Shown here piece after piece: positions 29,963 through 40,073 of a DNA stretch of 64,000 bases (positions are counted from its first letter, which is position 1; each line of letters begins with the position of its first letter). A program made the position numbers and the translations under genes. Under the pieces are notes generated by a model. The model saw only the letters and a program-made list of their open reading frames with translations, searched no databases and was not told the DNA's origin. Origin of the DNA: JADKAV01 sp963769435. Lineage in GTDB: Bacteria > Actinomycetota > Actinomycetes > S36-B12 > UBA10799. The stretch covers positions 558,001 through 622,000 of the forward strand of contig CAVYLN010000002.1 in NCBI GenBank assembly GCA_963769435.1, in the 5' to 3' direction.

Positions 29963-31132
29963 ATGGATTTCACATTCCCCGAGGAGATCACCGCTCTGCG
30001 CGCGAGTTTCGCGGATTTCGTCAAGCGTCAGGTCCTGCCGATCGAGCAGGAGGTGGCTGAGGAGTTCGAGAGCCCCACACCTGACCGGGACCGTCTCTAC
30101 GAGGCCATGGACCGGGTCCGGGCGCTGTCGGTCGACGCGGGCTTCTTCGCCGCACACATGCCGGAGTCGGTCGGCGGTCAGGGGCTGAGCACCCTGGGGA
30201 TGACGGCGCTGGTCGAGGACGCCGCCCGCAGCGGTTCCCGCCTGGCCATGACCTCGATCTCGCCGCCGAATCCGGCCGGCCCGAGTTCACTGCTGCTCAA
30301 GCTGCCCCAGCACCTGATCGACGAATGGGTGGTCCCGGTCGTGAACGGGACCAAGACGGCCTGTTTCGCACTCACCGAGCCGGAGGCAGGTTCGGACGCG
30401 CAAGCCATCCGCACCCGCGCGACGAAGGACGGCGACGGCTGGCGGATCAACGGGAACAAGCACTACATCACCAATGCGTCGCATGCGGACTTCACGGTCG
30501 TGTTCGCGGTGACGGACGCTGAGAAGCGGGCGGCGGGCGGCATCACGGCCTTCCTGGTCCCGGCCGACCAGTTCCGCAGGGGACCGACGCAATGGAACAT
30601 CTCCGACACCCATCCCGGCGAACTCTTCTTCGAGGACGCGTGGGTGCCCGATGACCATGTGATCGGCGAGGTCGGCCTCGGCTTCTTCGCCGCCATGGAG
30701 TTCCTCAACGCGGGACGGGCCTACATCGGAGCGCAGGCGCTCGGGCTGGCCGAGTTCAGTCTCGACGCGGCCTCCGCCCACGTGAGCAGTCGCACAGCGT
30801 TCGGCAAGCCATTGGCCGCCTTCCAGGGAGCCAGTTTCCCGCTGGCCGAGAGCAAGGTCGAGATCGAGGCCATGCGGTGGTTGGTCTACCACCTGGCATG
30901 GGCGGTGGATCAGGGTGAACAGCCCATGTTGGACGCATCGATCGTGAAGTACTACTCCACCGAGCGCGCCTACACGGTCGCCGACCGCTGCCTGCAGGTC
31001 TTCGGCGGGATGGGCCTGATGAAGTCGGGGCCGATCGAGCGCGTGCTGCGTCACCTGCGCATGCTGCGGGTCGTGGAGGGCGCATCCGAGATCCAACTAC
31101 TGGTGATCTCACGTGCGTTGACCGTGAAGTAG
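29963..31132 (+). CDS. acyl-CoA dehydrogenase
   Basis: 389 residues from the ATG at 29963. The N-terminal helical domain (DFTFPEEITALRASFADFV) is followed by the FAD-binding segment ACFALTEPEAGSDAQAIRT and YITNASHADFTVVFA. The C-terminal domain has FQGASFPLAESKVEIEAMRWL and VVEGASEIQ, where the Glu is the catalytic base position of many family members. It oxidises an acyl-CoA thioester; chain length is not predictable. It starts 46 nt after the chelatase and is functionally unrelated to it. Confidence 0.92.
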   Translation: MDFTFPEEITALRASFADFVKRQVLPIEQEVAEEFESPTPDRDRLYEAMDRVRALSVDAGFFAAHMPESVGGQGLSTLGMTALVEDAARSGSRLAMTSISPPNPAGPSSLLLKLPQHLIDEWVVPVVNGTKTACFALTEPEAGSDAQAIRTRATKDGDGWRINGNKHYITNASHADFTVVFAVTDAEKRAAGGITAFLVPADQFRRGPTQWNISDTHPGELFFEDAWVPDDHVIGEVGLGFFAAMEFLNAGRAYIGAQALGLAEFSLDAASAHVSSRTAFGKPLAAFQGASFPLAESKVEIEAMRWLVYHLAWAVDQGEQPMLDASIVKYYSTERAYTVADRCLQVFGGMGLMKSGPIERVLRHLRMLRVVEGASEIQLLVISRALTVK

Positions 31133-31161
31133 GTCCGGCGCGAATGCGCAAGGTTGCCAGG

Positions 31162-31184
31162 ATCTGGTGACTCAACGACCAGAT
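31162..31184. repeat. inverted repeat downstream of acyl-CoA dehydrogenase
   Basis: ATCTGGT and ACCAGAT are perfect 7-bp arms separated by 9 nt. Either an operator for the kgd promoter region or a weak terminator of the acyl-CoA dehydrogenase gene. Confidence 0.4.
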
Positions 31185-31227
31185 ATTCACAACCTCGCCA
31201 CGAATCCGGCGGACACGGTGCGGTAAC

Positions 31228-31239
31228 GGTCACGTGACC
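31228..31239. promoter_or_regulatory. 12-bp palindrome upstream of kgd, candidate operator
   Basis: GGTCACGTGACC is a perfect palindrome 38 nt upstream of a TAGGCT -10-like element (31277-31282), close to where a -35 region or activator site would lie. A half-site copy CGTGACC follows at once. No known regulator can be assigned. Confidence 0.45.
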
Positions 31240-31290
31240 ATCGTGACCGACCGATGCGCGCGCGCCGCCCGGTCACTAGGCTGGTGCAGC

Positions 31291-31326
31291 ATGCGAATCG
31301 ACCCCAGGGGCTCACGTGACCACTGA
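31291..31326 (+). CDS. possible 11-codon leaderless sORF overlapping the kgd start
   Basis: An ATG 8 nt after TAGGCT opens a short frame (MRIDPRGSRDH) that ends at 31326, ten bases inside kgd in another frame. If it is translated, the terminating ribosome would be next to the kgd start. It may be chance; only position supports it. Confidence 0.25.
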   Translation: MRIDPRGSRDH

Positions 31327-34300
31327 CGCAGGGAACTCCTTCGGAGCCAACGAATGGCTCGTTGACGAGTTGTACGAGCAGTACCTACAGGATCGGCATT
31401 CGGTCGATCCGGCCTGGTGGGACTTCTTCGCGGATTACGTTCCGTCGGACCCTGCCCGCGCCGCCGCACTGAAGACCAAGATCGACCAGTCGAAGGCCAA
31501 GCACGCACCCGCGAAGCCCGCGGCGGAGGCCAAGCCCGCCGCCCCCCAGGTCACCAAGGAGGAGGCGACGGTCCTGCGCGGACCCGCCGCCCGGGTGGTC
31601 ACCAACATGGAGGCCAGCCTCGGGGTGCCCACCGCGACCAGCGTGCGCGCGGTGCCGGCGAAGCTGCTGATCGACAACCGGGTCGTCATCAACAACCACC
31701 TGGGCCGCAAACGCCAGGGCAAGATCAGTTTCACCCACCTCATCGGCTACGCCATGGTGCAGGCGATGAAGGCCATGCCGAGCATGAATGTCTCCTACGC
31801 CGAGGTGGACGGCAAACCCGCGGTCGTGCAGCACGAGTCGATCGGACTGGGCATCGCGATCGACATGAGCAAACCGGACGGCACCCGGCAACTGCTGGTA
31901 CCCAGCATCAAAGGCGCCCAGGACATGGACTTCGCCGCCTTCCGGCATGCCTATGAAGACCTCATCCACCGGGCCCGCAACAACAAACTCGGCGTCGACG
32001 ACTTCGCCGGCACCACTGCCAGCCTGACGAACCCCGGCACTATCGGCACGGTCCATTCCGTGCCACGCCTCATGCCCGGACAGGGCGTGATCATCGGCGT
32101 CGGAGCCATGGAGTATCCGGCCGAGTTCCAGGGGTCCGCGGTCGAGACGATCGTGCGGCAGGGCATCAGCAAGATCCTGACGATCACCTCGACGTACGAC
32201 CACCGGATCATCCAGGGGGCACAGAGCGGGGAGTTCCTGCGCCGCATCCACCAGTTGCTGCTGGGCGAGGAGGACTTCTACGTCAACGTCTTCCGCTCGC
32301 TGCGCATCCCCTACGAGCCGATCCGCTGGGCGCAGGACATCGCGCTGGCGCACGACGACGAGATCTCGAAGACAGCGCGGGTCCAGGAACTCATCCACGC
32401 CTACCGCGTCCGCGGCCACCTGATGGCCGACATCGACCCGCTGGAGTACAAGCAGCGCTCCCACCCGGACCTCGACATCTCCAGCCACGGCCTCACCTTG
32501 TGGGACCTCGACCGGGAGTACGCGACCGGCGGTTTCGGCGGCAAGCCGTTCATGCAGTTGCGCACAGTGCTGGGAATCCTGCGGGACTCCTACTGCCGCA
32601 CGGTCGGCGTCGAGTACATGCACATCCAGGACCCCGAGCAGCGGGCATGGATCCAGAACAAGGTGGAGAGGCCCTACAACCCACCGACCCGCGACGAGCA
32701 GATGCAGATCCTGCGCCGGCTCAACGCTGCGGAAGCCTTCGAGACCTTCCTGCAGACCAAGTACGTGGGGCAGAAGCGCTTCTCCCTCGAAGGTGCCGAA
32801 TCCACCATCGCGGTGCTCGACGAGATCCTCGAGGCATCCGCCCAGAGCCACCTGGAGGAGGTCGCCGTCGGGATGCCGCACCGCGGGCGGCTCAACGTTC
32901 TGGCCAACATCGCGGGCAAGCGCTACGCACAGATCTTCCGCGAGTTCGAGGGCGGCACGGTCGACTCCGTGATGGGCTCCGGCGACGTCAAGTACCACCT
33001 GGGCAGCGAGGGTGTCTACGAGGCGGAGTCCGGCGAGGAGATCACGGTCTACCTGGCGGCGAACCCGAGCCATCTGGAAGCGGTCAACCCCGTGCTCGAG
33101 GGGATCGTCCGGGCCAAGCAGGACGAGATGGACATGGGCGAGGAGTTCCCGGTGCTGCCCGTGCTGATGCACGGGGACGCCGCCTTCGCCGGACAGGGTG
33201 TGGTCGCGGAGACACTGAACCTGTCCCAGCTTCGCGGCTACCGCACGGGCGGCACGCTGCACATCATCGTGAACAACCAGGTGGGCTTCACCACCCCGCC
33301 GGAGAGCAGCCGCAGTTCGGTGTACGCCACGGACGTCGCACGTACCGTCCAGGCCCCGATCTTCCACGTCAATGGCGACGACCCGGAGGCCTGCGTGCGG
33401 GTGGCCAGGATGGCCTTCGAGTTCCGGCAGGAGTTCAACAAGGACGTCGTGATCGACCTGGTCTGCTACCGCCGGCGCGGGCACAACGAAGCCGACGACC
33501 CCTCTCTGACCAACCCGAAGATGTACCAACTGATCGACCAGAAGCGATCGGTCCGCAAGTTGTACACCTCGTCGTTGATCGAACGCGGTGACCTCTCGCA
33601 AGAGGACGCCGAGAAGGCTCTGCAGGACTACCAGGCCCAGCTCGAGCGGGTCTTCTCCGAGACGCGCGAGGCGATGTCCCAGCCTGAGGAGACCAAGGTC
33701 GTCACGGTCGTCGAATACCCCGGGCATGTGGACACGGCCATCAGCGAGGAGATGCTCAAACGCATCGTCGACACGCAGGTCGCGCTGCCGGAGCGGCTGA
33801 CCGTGCACACCCGGCTGCAGCCACAGTTGCAGCGCCGCGCCCAGATGGTCGAGGACGGCACCATCGACTGGGCCATGGGCGAGACCATCGCATTCGGCTC
33901 GCTGCTCATGGAGGGTCGCAACGTCCGGCTCACCGGCCAGGACAGCGCCCGGGGAACCTTCGGCCAGCGGCACGCGGTGATCGTGGACAAGGTCACCGAG
34001 GAGCGTTATGTGCCCCTTCACCACCTGTCCAGCGACCAGGGCCGCTATTACGTCTTCGACTCCATGCTCAGCGAGTTCGCAGCGCTCGGATTCGAGTACG
34101 GGTACTCGGTGCAGGCGCCGCAGACCCTGGTGCTGTGGGAGGCGCAGTTCGGCGACTTCGCCAACGGCGCCCAGACGATCACCGATGAGTTCATCTCCAG
34201 CGGAGAACAGAAGTGGGGGCAGTTGTCGGGCATCGTCATGCTTCTCCCGCACGGTTATGAAGGGCAGGGTCCGGACCACTCATCAGCGCGGGTCGAGCGG

Positions 34301-34885
34301 TTCCTGCAACTGTCGGCGCAGAACAACATGACCGTCGCGATGCCCAGCACTCCGGCGAGTTACTTCCACCTCCTGAGGTGGCACGCCAAGGCACCGCACC
34401 ACAAGCCGATGATCGTGTTCACCCCGAAGTCCATGCTGCGTCTGAAGGCCGCCGCGTCCAAGTCCAGCGACTTCACCAAGGGCTACTTCCAGCCGGTCAT
34501 CACCGACAACACGATCGACCCGGGCGGTGTCCGCAGGATCGTCATGTGCTCGGGCAAAGTGACCTGGGACCTGTTCGCCGGCCGCCAGAAGGCCGGTCGC
34601 GAGGATGTCGCCATCCTGCGGCTGGAGAGGCTCTACCCGATGCCGGGCGAGGAGCTCCGCGCAGCACTGCAGCAGTTCCCGCAGGATGCGGAACTGGTCT
34701 GGGTGCAGGAGGAGCCCATGAACCAGGGCGCCTACCAGTACATCTCCATCAACCTCCCCGAGTTCCTGGACGGACGCCCGATCGGTTTGGTGTCGCGCAC
34801 GGCCTCGGCCTCCCCCGCCACCGGTTCCCACAAGGCCCACGAGGCCGAACAGGCCGAGGTGGTCGCGCAGGCGATCGGTGGCTGA
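31316..34885 (+). CDS. kgd: multifunctional 2-oxoglutarate metabolism enzyme (fused E2-E1)
   Basis: 1189 residues in one intact frame, GTG start with CAGGGG upstream. Residues ~1-40 are the E1 N-terminal helix (NEWLVDELYEQYLQDRHSVDPAWWDFF). A Lys/Ala/Pro linker follows, then a succinyltransferase (E2) core ending TSTYDHRIIQGAQSGEF. The thiamine-diphosphate E1 occupies the rest, with GDAAFAGQGVVAETLNLSQL and NNQVGFTT. No lipoyl domain is present, as in the mycobacterial Kgd/OdhA. The protein acts in the 2-oxoglutarate dehydrogenase complex and can also decarboxylate 2-oxoglutarate. In relatives it is controlled by the FHA protein GarA/OdhI, not seen here. Confidence 0.97.
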   Translation: MTTDAGNSFGANEWLVDELYEQYLQDRHSVDPAWWDFFADYVPSDPARAAALKTKIDQSKAKHAPAKPAAEAKPAAPQVTKEEATVLRGPAARVVTNMEASLGVPTATSVRAVPAKLLIDNRVVINNHLGRKRQGKISFTHLIGYAMVQAMKAMPSMNVSYAEVDGKPAVVQHESIGLGIAIDMSKPDGTRQLLVPSIKGAQDMDFAAFRHAYEDLIHRARNNKLGVDDFAGTTASLTNPGTIGTVHSVPRLMPGQGVIIGVGAMEYPAEFQGSAVETIVRQGISKILTITSTYDHRIIQGAQSGEFLRRIHQLLLGEEDFYVNVFRSLRIPYEPIRWAQDIALAHDDEISKTARVQELIHAYRVRGHLMADIDPLEYKQRSHPDLDISSHGLTLWDLDREYATGGFGGKPFMQLRTVLGILRDSYCRTVGVEYMHIQDPEQRAWIQNKVERPYNPPTRDEQMQILRRLNAAEAFETFLQTKYVGQKRFSLEGAESTIAVLDEILEASAQSHLEEVAVGMPHRGRLNVLANIAGKRYAQIFREFEGGTVDSVMGSGDVKYHLGSEGVYEAESGEEITVYLAANPSHLEAVNPVLEGIVRAKQDEMDMGEEFPVLPVLMHGDAAFAGQGVVAETLNLSQLRGYRTGGTLHIIVNNQVGFTTPPESSRSSVYATDVARTVQAPIFHVNGDDPEACVRVARMAFEFRQEFNKDVVIDLVCYRRRGHNEADDPSLTNPKMYQLIDQKRSVRKLYTSSLIERGDLSQEDAEKALQDYQAQLERVFSETREAMSQPEETKVVTVVEYPGHVDTAISEEMLKRIVDTQVALPERLTVHTRLQPQLQRRAQMVEDGTIDWAMGETIAFGSLLMEGRNVRLTGQDSARGTFGQRHAVIVDKVTEERYVPLHHLSSDQGRYYVFDSMLSEFAALGFEYGYSVQAPQTLVLWEAQFGDFANGAQTITDEFISSGEQKWGQLSGIVMLLPHGYEGQGPDHSSARVERFLQLSAQNNMTVAMPSTPASYFHLLRWHAKAPHHKPMIVFTPKSMLRLKAAASKSSDFTKGYFQPVITDNTIDPGGVRRIVMCSGKVTWDLFAGRQKAGREDVAILRLERLYPMPGEELRAALQQFPQDAELVWVQEEPMNQGAYQYISINLPEFLDGRPIGLVSRTASASPATGSHKAHEAEQAEVVAQAIGG

Positions 34886-35055
34886 TGTACGACAGCGACC
34901 GCGGGATCGAGGAGTTGCTCAGGCGTCGCGAGGGTGAGGAGTTCACCGTCGAGTGGCTGGGCGAACAGATGCGGATCTATGTGGATCTCCACCCCGACGA
35001 CGAGAACGTGGTCGAGCGTCTCGCCACTTGGCTGGCGCGGGACGACGACGAGTAG
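34885..35055 (+). CDS. DUF6104-type small protein downstream of kgd
   Basis: 56 residues. The ATG shares one base with the kgd stop (TGATG), so translation is coupled. The sequence DRGIEELLRRREGEEFTVEWLGEQM...ERLATWLARDDDE resembles the small acidic protein encoded next to the 2-oxoglutarate dehydrogenase gene in Streptomyces and relatives (DUF6104, from memory). No catalytic motif is visible. Coupling to kgd suggests a subunit or stability factor of that enzyme, which is inference. Confidence 0.8.
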   Translation: MYDSDRGIEELLRRREGEEFTVEWLGEQMRIYVDLHPDDENVVERLATWLARDDDE

Positions 35056-35248
35056 CAGAGACCCGGTTCATTCGCCGACGCGACGTACCGGCACTCATAT
35101 ACCGGTGGTTCATCTGCGTACGCCGGACCGGTGGCGCAAGCGTCTGGTCAAGTGACCGATGCCCGGTGACTGTTGGTAGTCGGACAGTCTGCGGCTCGAC
35201 AAGTGCGCACCTCCGGGTTCAGGATGGCGGAGACGATCGGAGTGGCCC

Positions 35249-37793
35249 ATGGACGACGTGGGACGTTACACCCTGCGCATCCTCAATTCGACTTGGCGAA
35301 CACGTCGTTCGGGGTCGAGAGATCGTGCACGCCATGATCGCTGCACCATTCCCGATCTCGCGACGGGGTCATCGTCTTCATGCCGGCACTCTCCCCTGGC
35401 GAGTTGCTGGTCGTCCAAGCCGGTGGCGGGAGTCCCGCGATCGCAGCCCTGGGCTGTGTGGACTCGCCGAATATGGCAACAATTACTCCACGACGGGGTG
35501 CGCGGCCTGCTTGACCGGGAGCAGACCATCGGGCCACGACCGAACGGTCACCGGACGGCCCGTGCGCGAGGGATCTCGGATTCGTTGGTACTCGCCCCGT
35601 CTGGTCATGCCTGGACACTCTCCGGGCTCGGCGCTCTTCTGGACGAACTCGACCGAGGACGGGTTCTCCGACGGCAACATCTCCACCTGGTCGGCACCAC
35701 GGCCTCTGCACACCACTGCTTCTGGCACGGCATTGAGCGACCATCTGCTGTTCGATCGCGATGTCCGGAGGTACTGGGCGACGCGGTCATCGTGGTCGAC
35801 GCCGAGTTCCGCATACTTCGGTGGAACACGTGCGGCTGAGCAACTCTACGGAGTCCTCGCAGCCGACGCGATCGGCTGCCCTCTCACAAGCGCTTTACAC
35901 CACGCATTTCGACGACCCGCGAGATGACCACGGAACTGGCCTGGGAGGAGCTGCAGCGGACGGGACGCTGGTCGGGACAGGTGACCCAGCGGTCCAAGGC
36001 TGGACTCACCGGTCGGTATCTGCGTCGGTCACGGCGATCCGGGACGACTCAGGACAGTTGATCGGGGCGGTGGCCGTCAACAGGGACAACAGCGAGATGA
36101 TGCTGGCGCCGCGCAAGGCTCAACGTCGCCGAAGGCCTACTGGCAGATGCGCTCGACGCGGCCGGAGCCATGACTGTGGTGGTCGATCGAACGGGGGATC
36201 ATCGTCGCCGCCAACCGCGGAGTGGCTCGACACGGCCCTCTCGACCGGGGCGCGCATGGACATGGTCAGTGTGGGCGCGGACTACATCCGACCGCTCCGA
36301 GAATGCCGCGCGAGTCCGGCGCCGGAGCAGCAGAGGCGCTGTTGCTCTGGAGCGGGTTCTGGGTGGTTCCTGACCGCGACGCAACTGACATACCGTTGCG
36401 ATCGGCCCGACGGCCGTACTGGTACGCATGGAGATTCGTCGACTCGGCTCCACTCCCGGCGCGGTGATCACCCACCGGGATATGACCCGAAACCACGAAC
36501 TCGAGGACATCGTGCCGCCAGGGCGCCTCGCACGACACCGTGACCGGTCTCGGGAACCGCAGGATGCTGCAGAAGGGGATCGACGAGGCGACGACGAGTG
36601 GCGTGAACAGGTTCGGTCTGCTGATCTGCGACGTCGACGATTTCGCCTCGGTCAACGAGGCCTTGGGTACAGCACGGTGACAAAGTGCTGCGATCGTCGC
36701 GGGCCGAATTCAGCCAAGGTCGGAAGACCGACCGCCGGTCCGCCTCGGGAGTGACCAGTTCGCGGTGCTGTCGCTGTCGGCTGACGTCGAGCATCTCTTG
36801 GACGTTGCTGAGCGGATTCGGAACATGTGTTCAGCAGCCGATCGAGTGCGGGGGCCATCGGATGACCCTGTCGGTCAGCATCGGCACGGCAACGATCGAC
36901 ACGTCGAACGAGTCGCCCGGGACCGACATCACGTGGGAACTGATCGGGCGGGCGGATGCGGCCCGCCTCGACTCCAAGTCCCTGGGCCGCAACCGTGTGC
37001 GAACCTACCGGCCGGACCTGCGCGACCATTCCGCAGCGATGCTGAGCATGCGGCATGAGTTCTCGGCTGCGCTCAACGCTGGCACCCTGGAGCTGCACTA
37101 TCAGCAGATCCGCAGCTGTCCAACGACCGGATCGTGGGTTTCGAGGGCCTCGTGAGATGGCCGCGCGATGGCCGACCCCCCTCACCCCGGCCACCTTCGG
37201 GACGCTCATCTCGTCGCCGGTCATCGCCGGACCACTGGCCCGCTGGTCCATCCGAACGGGACTCGCGGCCGCGGTGGCACTGCGGACCGACCCCCGACTG
37301 CGGTCGGCGACGATGGCTGTGAACGTGTCACCGCAGCAATTGCAGGACGTCGATGTGGCGCGAGTCTGCTGGTCGGCACTGCCACGGAACTCGGCCTGCC
37401 CCTGGCCGCGGTCACGGTCGAGATCACGGAGACCACCGCCCTCAGCGACGACGAGCGGGTTCATGGCCAGATCGAGAGTCTGCACGATGCGGGCGTCGGA
37501 TCTCACTTGACGACTTCGGAACGGGTTACTCCTCACTGGAGCACCTGCGTTCCCTGCCAGTCGACTCCGTGAAGGTGGACCGGTCCTTCATCGCCGGGCT
37601 CTCGTCCGACCCGACCTCGCAGGCGCTCGTGCGATCACTGATCGGTCTTGCCCACGACCTGGGGCTGGTCGTTGTCGCCGAGGGCGTGGAATCGAAGGCC
37701 CAGCGCGACTGGCTCATCGATATGGGCTGCGACCAGTACCAGGGTTTCTACGCCCACCGCCCCGCTCCTTTGGCCAAGTGCCTGGAGGTTTGA
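35249..37793 (+). pseudogene. PAS-GGDEF-EAL cyclic-di-GMP protein broken by many frameshifts
   Basis: Fragments in all three frames follow one another in the order of a single ~840-residue protein. They read: a possible GAF region, a PAS domain (LGDAVIVVDAEFRILRWN then AAEQLYGVLAADAIG), a second PAS-like part (AGAMTVVVDR ... IIVAANRG), GGDEF (TVTGLGNRRML, LLICDVDDFASVNEALG, motif RLGSDQF) and EAL (TVEITETTAL, DDFGTGYSSLEHL, VKVDRSFIAGL, VVVAEGVESKAQRDW). GSDQF differs from GGDEF, and the EAL glutamate position reads EGL, so catalysis is doubtful in both. Every shift I could resolve is +1 (for example GGGGG at 36193-36197), so read error is likely, but density is far above the neighbours. The start is uncertain. 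Confidence 0.75.
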
Positions 37794-37806
37794 CGCCGTT
37801 GCCGTC

Positions 37807-38772
37807 CTAGGACGCGGTCAGCACGAGTTTGCCGCGGACGTCACCGGCCGCGAGCCGTTCGAAGGCGAGCCGGGCGTCGGCCAGCGCGAACTCGGCATCG
37901 ATCGGGGGGCGCAGGCCGGTGGCCTCGCACATGTCGATGAGCCTGCGCAGTTCCGCCGCAGTGCCCATCGTGGACCCGATCACACTCAACTGCCGGAAGA
38001 AGACGTGGTTGAGGTCCGCGGGAGGCTGTCCGCCCGTCGTCGCCCCACTGACGACCAGTCGACCACCCGGGCGCAGGCTGCGGACCGAGTGGGACCAGGT
38101 GGCCTTTCCAACGGTCTCGATCACCAGGTCCACCCGGTGCGGAAGCCTCTGTCCGGGGTCGAACACGGCATGTGCACCCATCTGCTGGGCGAACTCGCCC
38201 TTGTCGCGGGTGGTCGCCCAGACCCGGGCTCCCGCGTGCCGCGCCAGCGTGATCGCCGCGCTCGCCACACCCCCGCCGGCACCCTGGACCAAGACGGTCT
38301 CGCCGGGTTGCAGCGCGCCGCGGGTGAACAGCATGCGGTACGCGGTGAGCCACGCCGTGGGTAGGCACGCGGCCTGCTCGAACGACAGCCCGCGGGGTTT
38401 CGGGATCAGGTTCTGCGCCGGGACCGCGACCCACTGCGCGAACGTGCCCTGGTGCTTCTCGGACAGCAGGCTCCGCCCCGGGTCCAACGTCTCGTCACCG
38501 CCGCCGGCCGCCGGTGACCCGATCACGGAGTGCACGATCACCTCGCGGCCTGCGGCGTCCACGCCTGCCGCATCACATCCCAGGATCATGGGCAGCGCAG
38601 ATGCCGATAGGCCGACACCGCGCAGGCTCCACAGATCGTGATGGTTCAGCGACGCGGCCCGGACCCGGACTTCCACCCATCCCTCGGGCACCTCCGGGCG
38701 TGGCCGGTCACCTACCTGCAGTGCCGAGACCGGGTCGTCGGAGTCGAAGTCCGCAACGTAAGCAGCCAGCAT
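37807..38772 (-). CDS. zinc-binding dehydrogenase/quinone oxidoreductase family protein
   Basis: 321 residues from an ATG 6 nt after TAGCGT, a leaderless pattern. It is a medium-chain dehydrogenase/reductase with an N-terminal GroES-like domain (EVRVRAASLNHHDLWSLRG, ILGCDAAGVDAAG) and a Rossmann domain carrying VLVQGAGGGVASAAITLARHAGARVWATT. The structural zinc cysteines are absent, so it is closer to quinone oxidoreductases than to alcohol dehydrogenases. NADPH-dependent reduction of a quinone or enone is likely. Single gene, convergent with the cyclic-di-GMP gene. Confidence 0.88.
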   Translation of the reverse strand: MLAAYVADFDSDDPVSALQVGDRPRPEVPEGWVEVRVRAASLNHHDLWSLRGVGLSASALPMILGCDAAGVDAAGREVIVHSVIGSPAAGGGDETLDPGRSLLSEKHQGTFAQWVAVPAQNLIPKPRGLSFEQAACLPTAWLTAYRMLFTRGALQPGETVLVQGAGGGVASAAITLARHAGARVWATTRDKGEFAQQMGAHAVFDPGQRLPHRVDLVIETVGKATWSHSVRSLRPGGRLVVSGATTGGQPPADLNHVFFRQLSVIGSTMGTAAELRRLIDMCEATGLRPPIDAEFALADARLAFERLAAGDVRGKLVLTAS

Positions 38773-38978
38773 GGCTTCACGCTAGAACACCGCGGGCGCA
38801 ACCCGACACAGGGCCGACGGGGATCGCCTGAAGCGAGAATGGGCCAGCGGAGCCACGAGGCCGGTACCGTCCGAAGTCGCCGGCCACCGATCGGGCCAGG
38901 ACGACCCGCGTGGCCCGGCTCAGGGCACCAGCCGGGGCGCGTGGTGTGCGGTTGCCCACCGTCGGACACCATGGACGT

Positions 38979-39982
38979 ATGGTCTCTTTCGGCAGCGACA
39001 ACCACAGCGGCGTTCATCCCGAGGTCATGGCGGCATTGACCGCCGCAAACGAAGGCCACGTGGGCGCCTACGGAGACGACCCGTGGACGTCCCGGGCAGA
39101 GGAGTTGTTACGCGCCGAGTTCGGCCAGGACAGCGTGCCGATGCTGGTCGCCAACGGAACCGGCGCGAACCTGATCGCGCTGCAGTCGTGCCTGCGCCCG
39201 TGGGAGGCCGCCGTGTGCTCGGACGTCGCGCACATCAACGTCGACGAGGGCGGGGCCCCCGAACGCATCCTGGGATCCAAACTCATCGCCCTGCACACTC
39301 CTGATGGCCGCATCGTGCCCGACCAACTCGCGGCGACCTGCGAGCGGATCGGCGACGAGCACGCCGTCCAGCCGAAAGTGCTGTCGGTGACGCAGTCGAC
39401 CGAGTACGGCACGGTCTACACCGCTGAACAGGCCGCAGCCCTGGCCGCCGAAGCCCGGCGACTGGGGATGTACATCCACGTCGACGGGGCGCGCCTGGCC
39501 AACGCCGCCGTGGTGCTGGGATGCGGCCTCGGGGAGGCGGCTGCCATGTTCGACCCGGACGTGGTGAGTATGGGCGGGACCAAGAACGGGCTCATGGGCG
39601 CCGAGGCCGTGGTGTTCGTGAATCCCGACCTGGCCCGCCAGGCCAAGTGGATCCGCAAGGCGACCACGCAGTTGATGAGCAAGCACCGCTACCTGGCCGC
39701 GCAGTTCATCGCCTTGCTGACGGACGAATTGTGGCGCCGCAACGCCGAGCACGCCAACGCCATGGCTCGACGTTGGCTGCCGGGCTGGTGGACGCCGGTG
39801 TGGAACTGACCCAACCGGTCGAGGTCAACGCGGTGTTCGTGTCCCTGACCGACGGGGCAGCCCTACAGGACGCCTACCACTTCTACCCGTGGCTGGCACC
39901 GCAGGAGTACCGGCTCATGTGCTCGTGGGACACCACTGCCGCCGAGGTCGACGAGTTCGTCGCGGCGGTTCGGGCACGCTGA
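38979..39982 (+). CDS. low-specificity L-threonine aldolase, one frameshift
   Basis: About 334 residues. The first frame has VSFGSDNHSGVHPEVM, the PLP-binding MGGTKNGLMGAE with the Schiff-base Lys and the VDGARLANAAV segment. The last ~70 residues (LAAGLVDAGVELTQPVEVNAVFVSL ... VDEFVAAVRAR) are in a different frame. The break near 39775 needs one missing base (or two extra), unlike most others in the window. The enzyme splits threonine or allo-threonine to glycine and acetaldehyde. Single gene. Confidence 0.87.
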
Positions 39983-40073
39983 CTGCCGAGGGCCGGACTG
40001 CCCCCGACCCCGCGTGACCGACGTCACACCCGCCGTCGGTAGCGTTCAGGGGTACGCGAGAGAGGGACTTCCG

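Noticed and set aside
31385..34279. Very long open frame (964 codons) on the minus strand opposite kgd
   Set aside because: High-GC codon bias in kgd opens the opposite frame. The translation is His/Asp/Val/Leu-rich without domains, while kgd itself is fully conserved.
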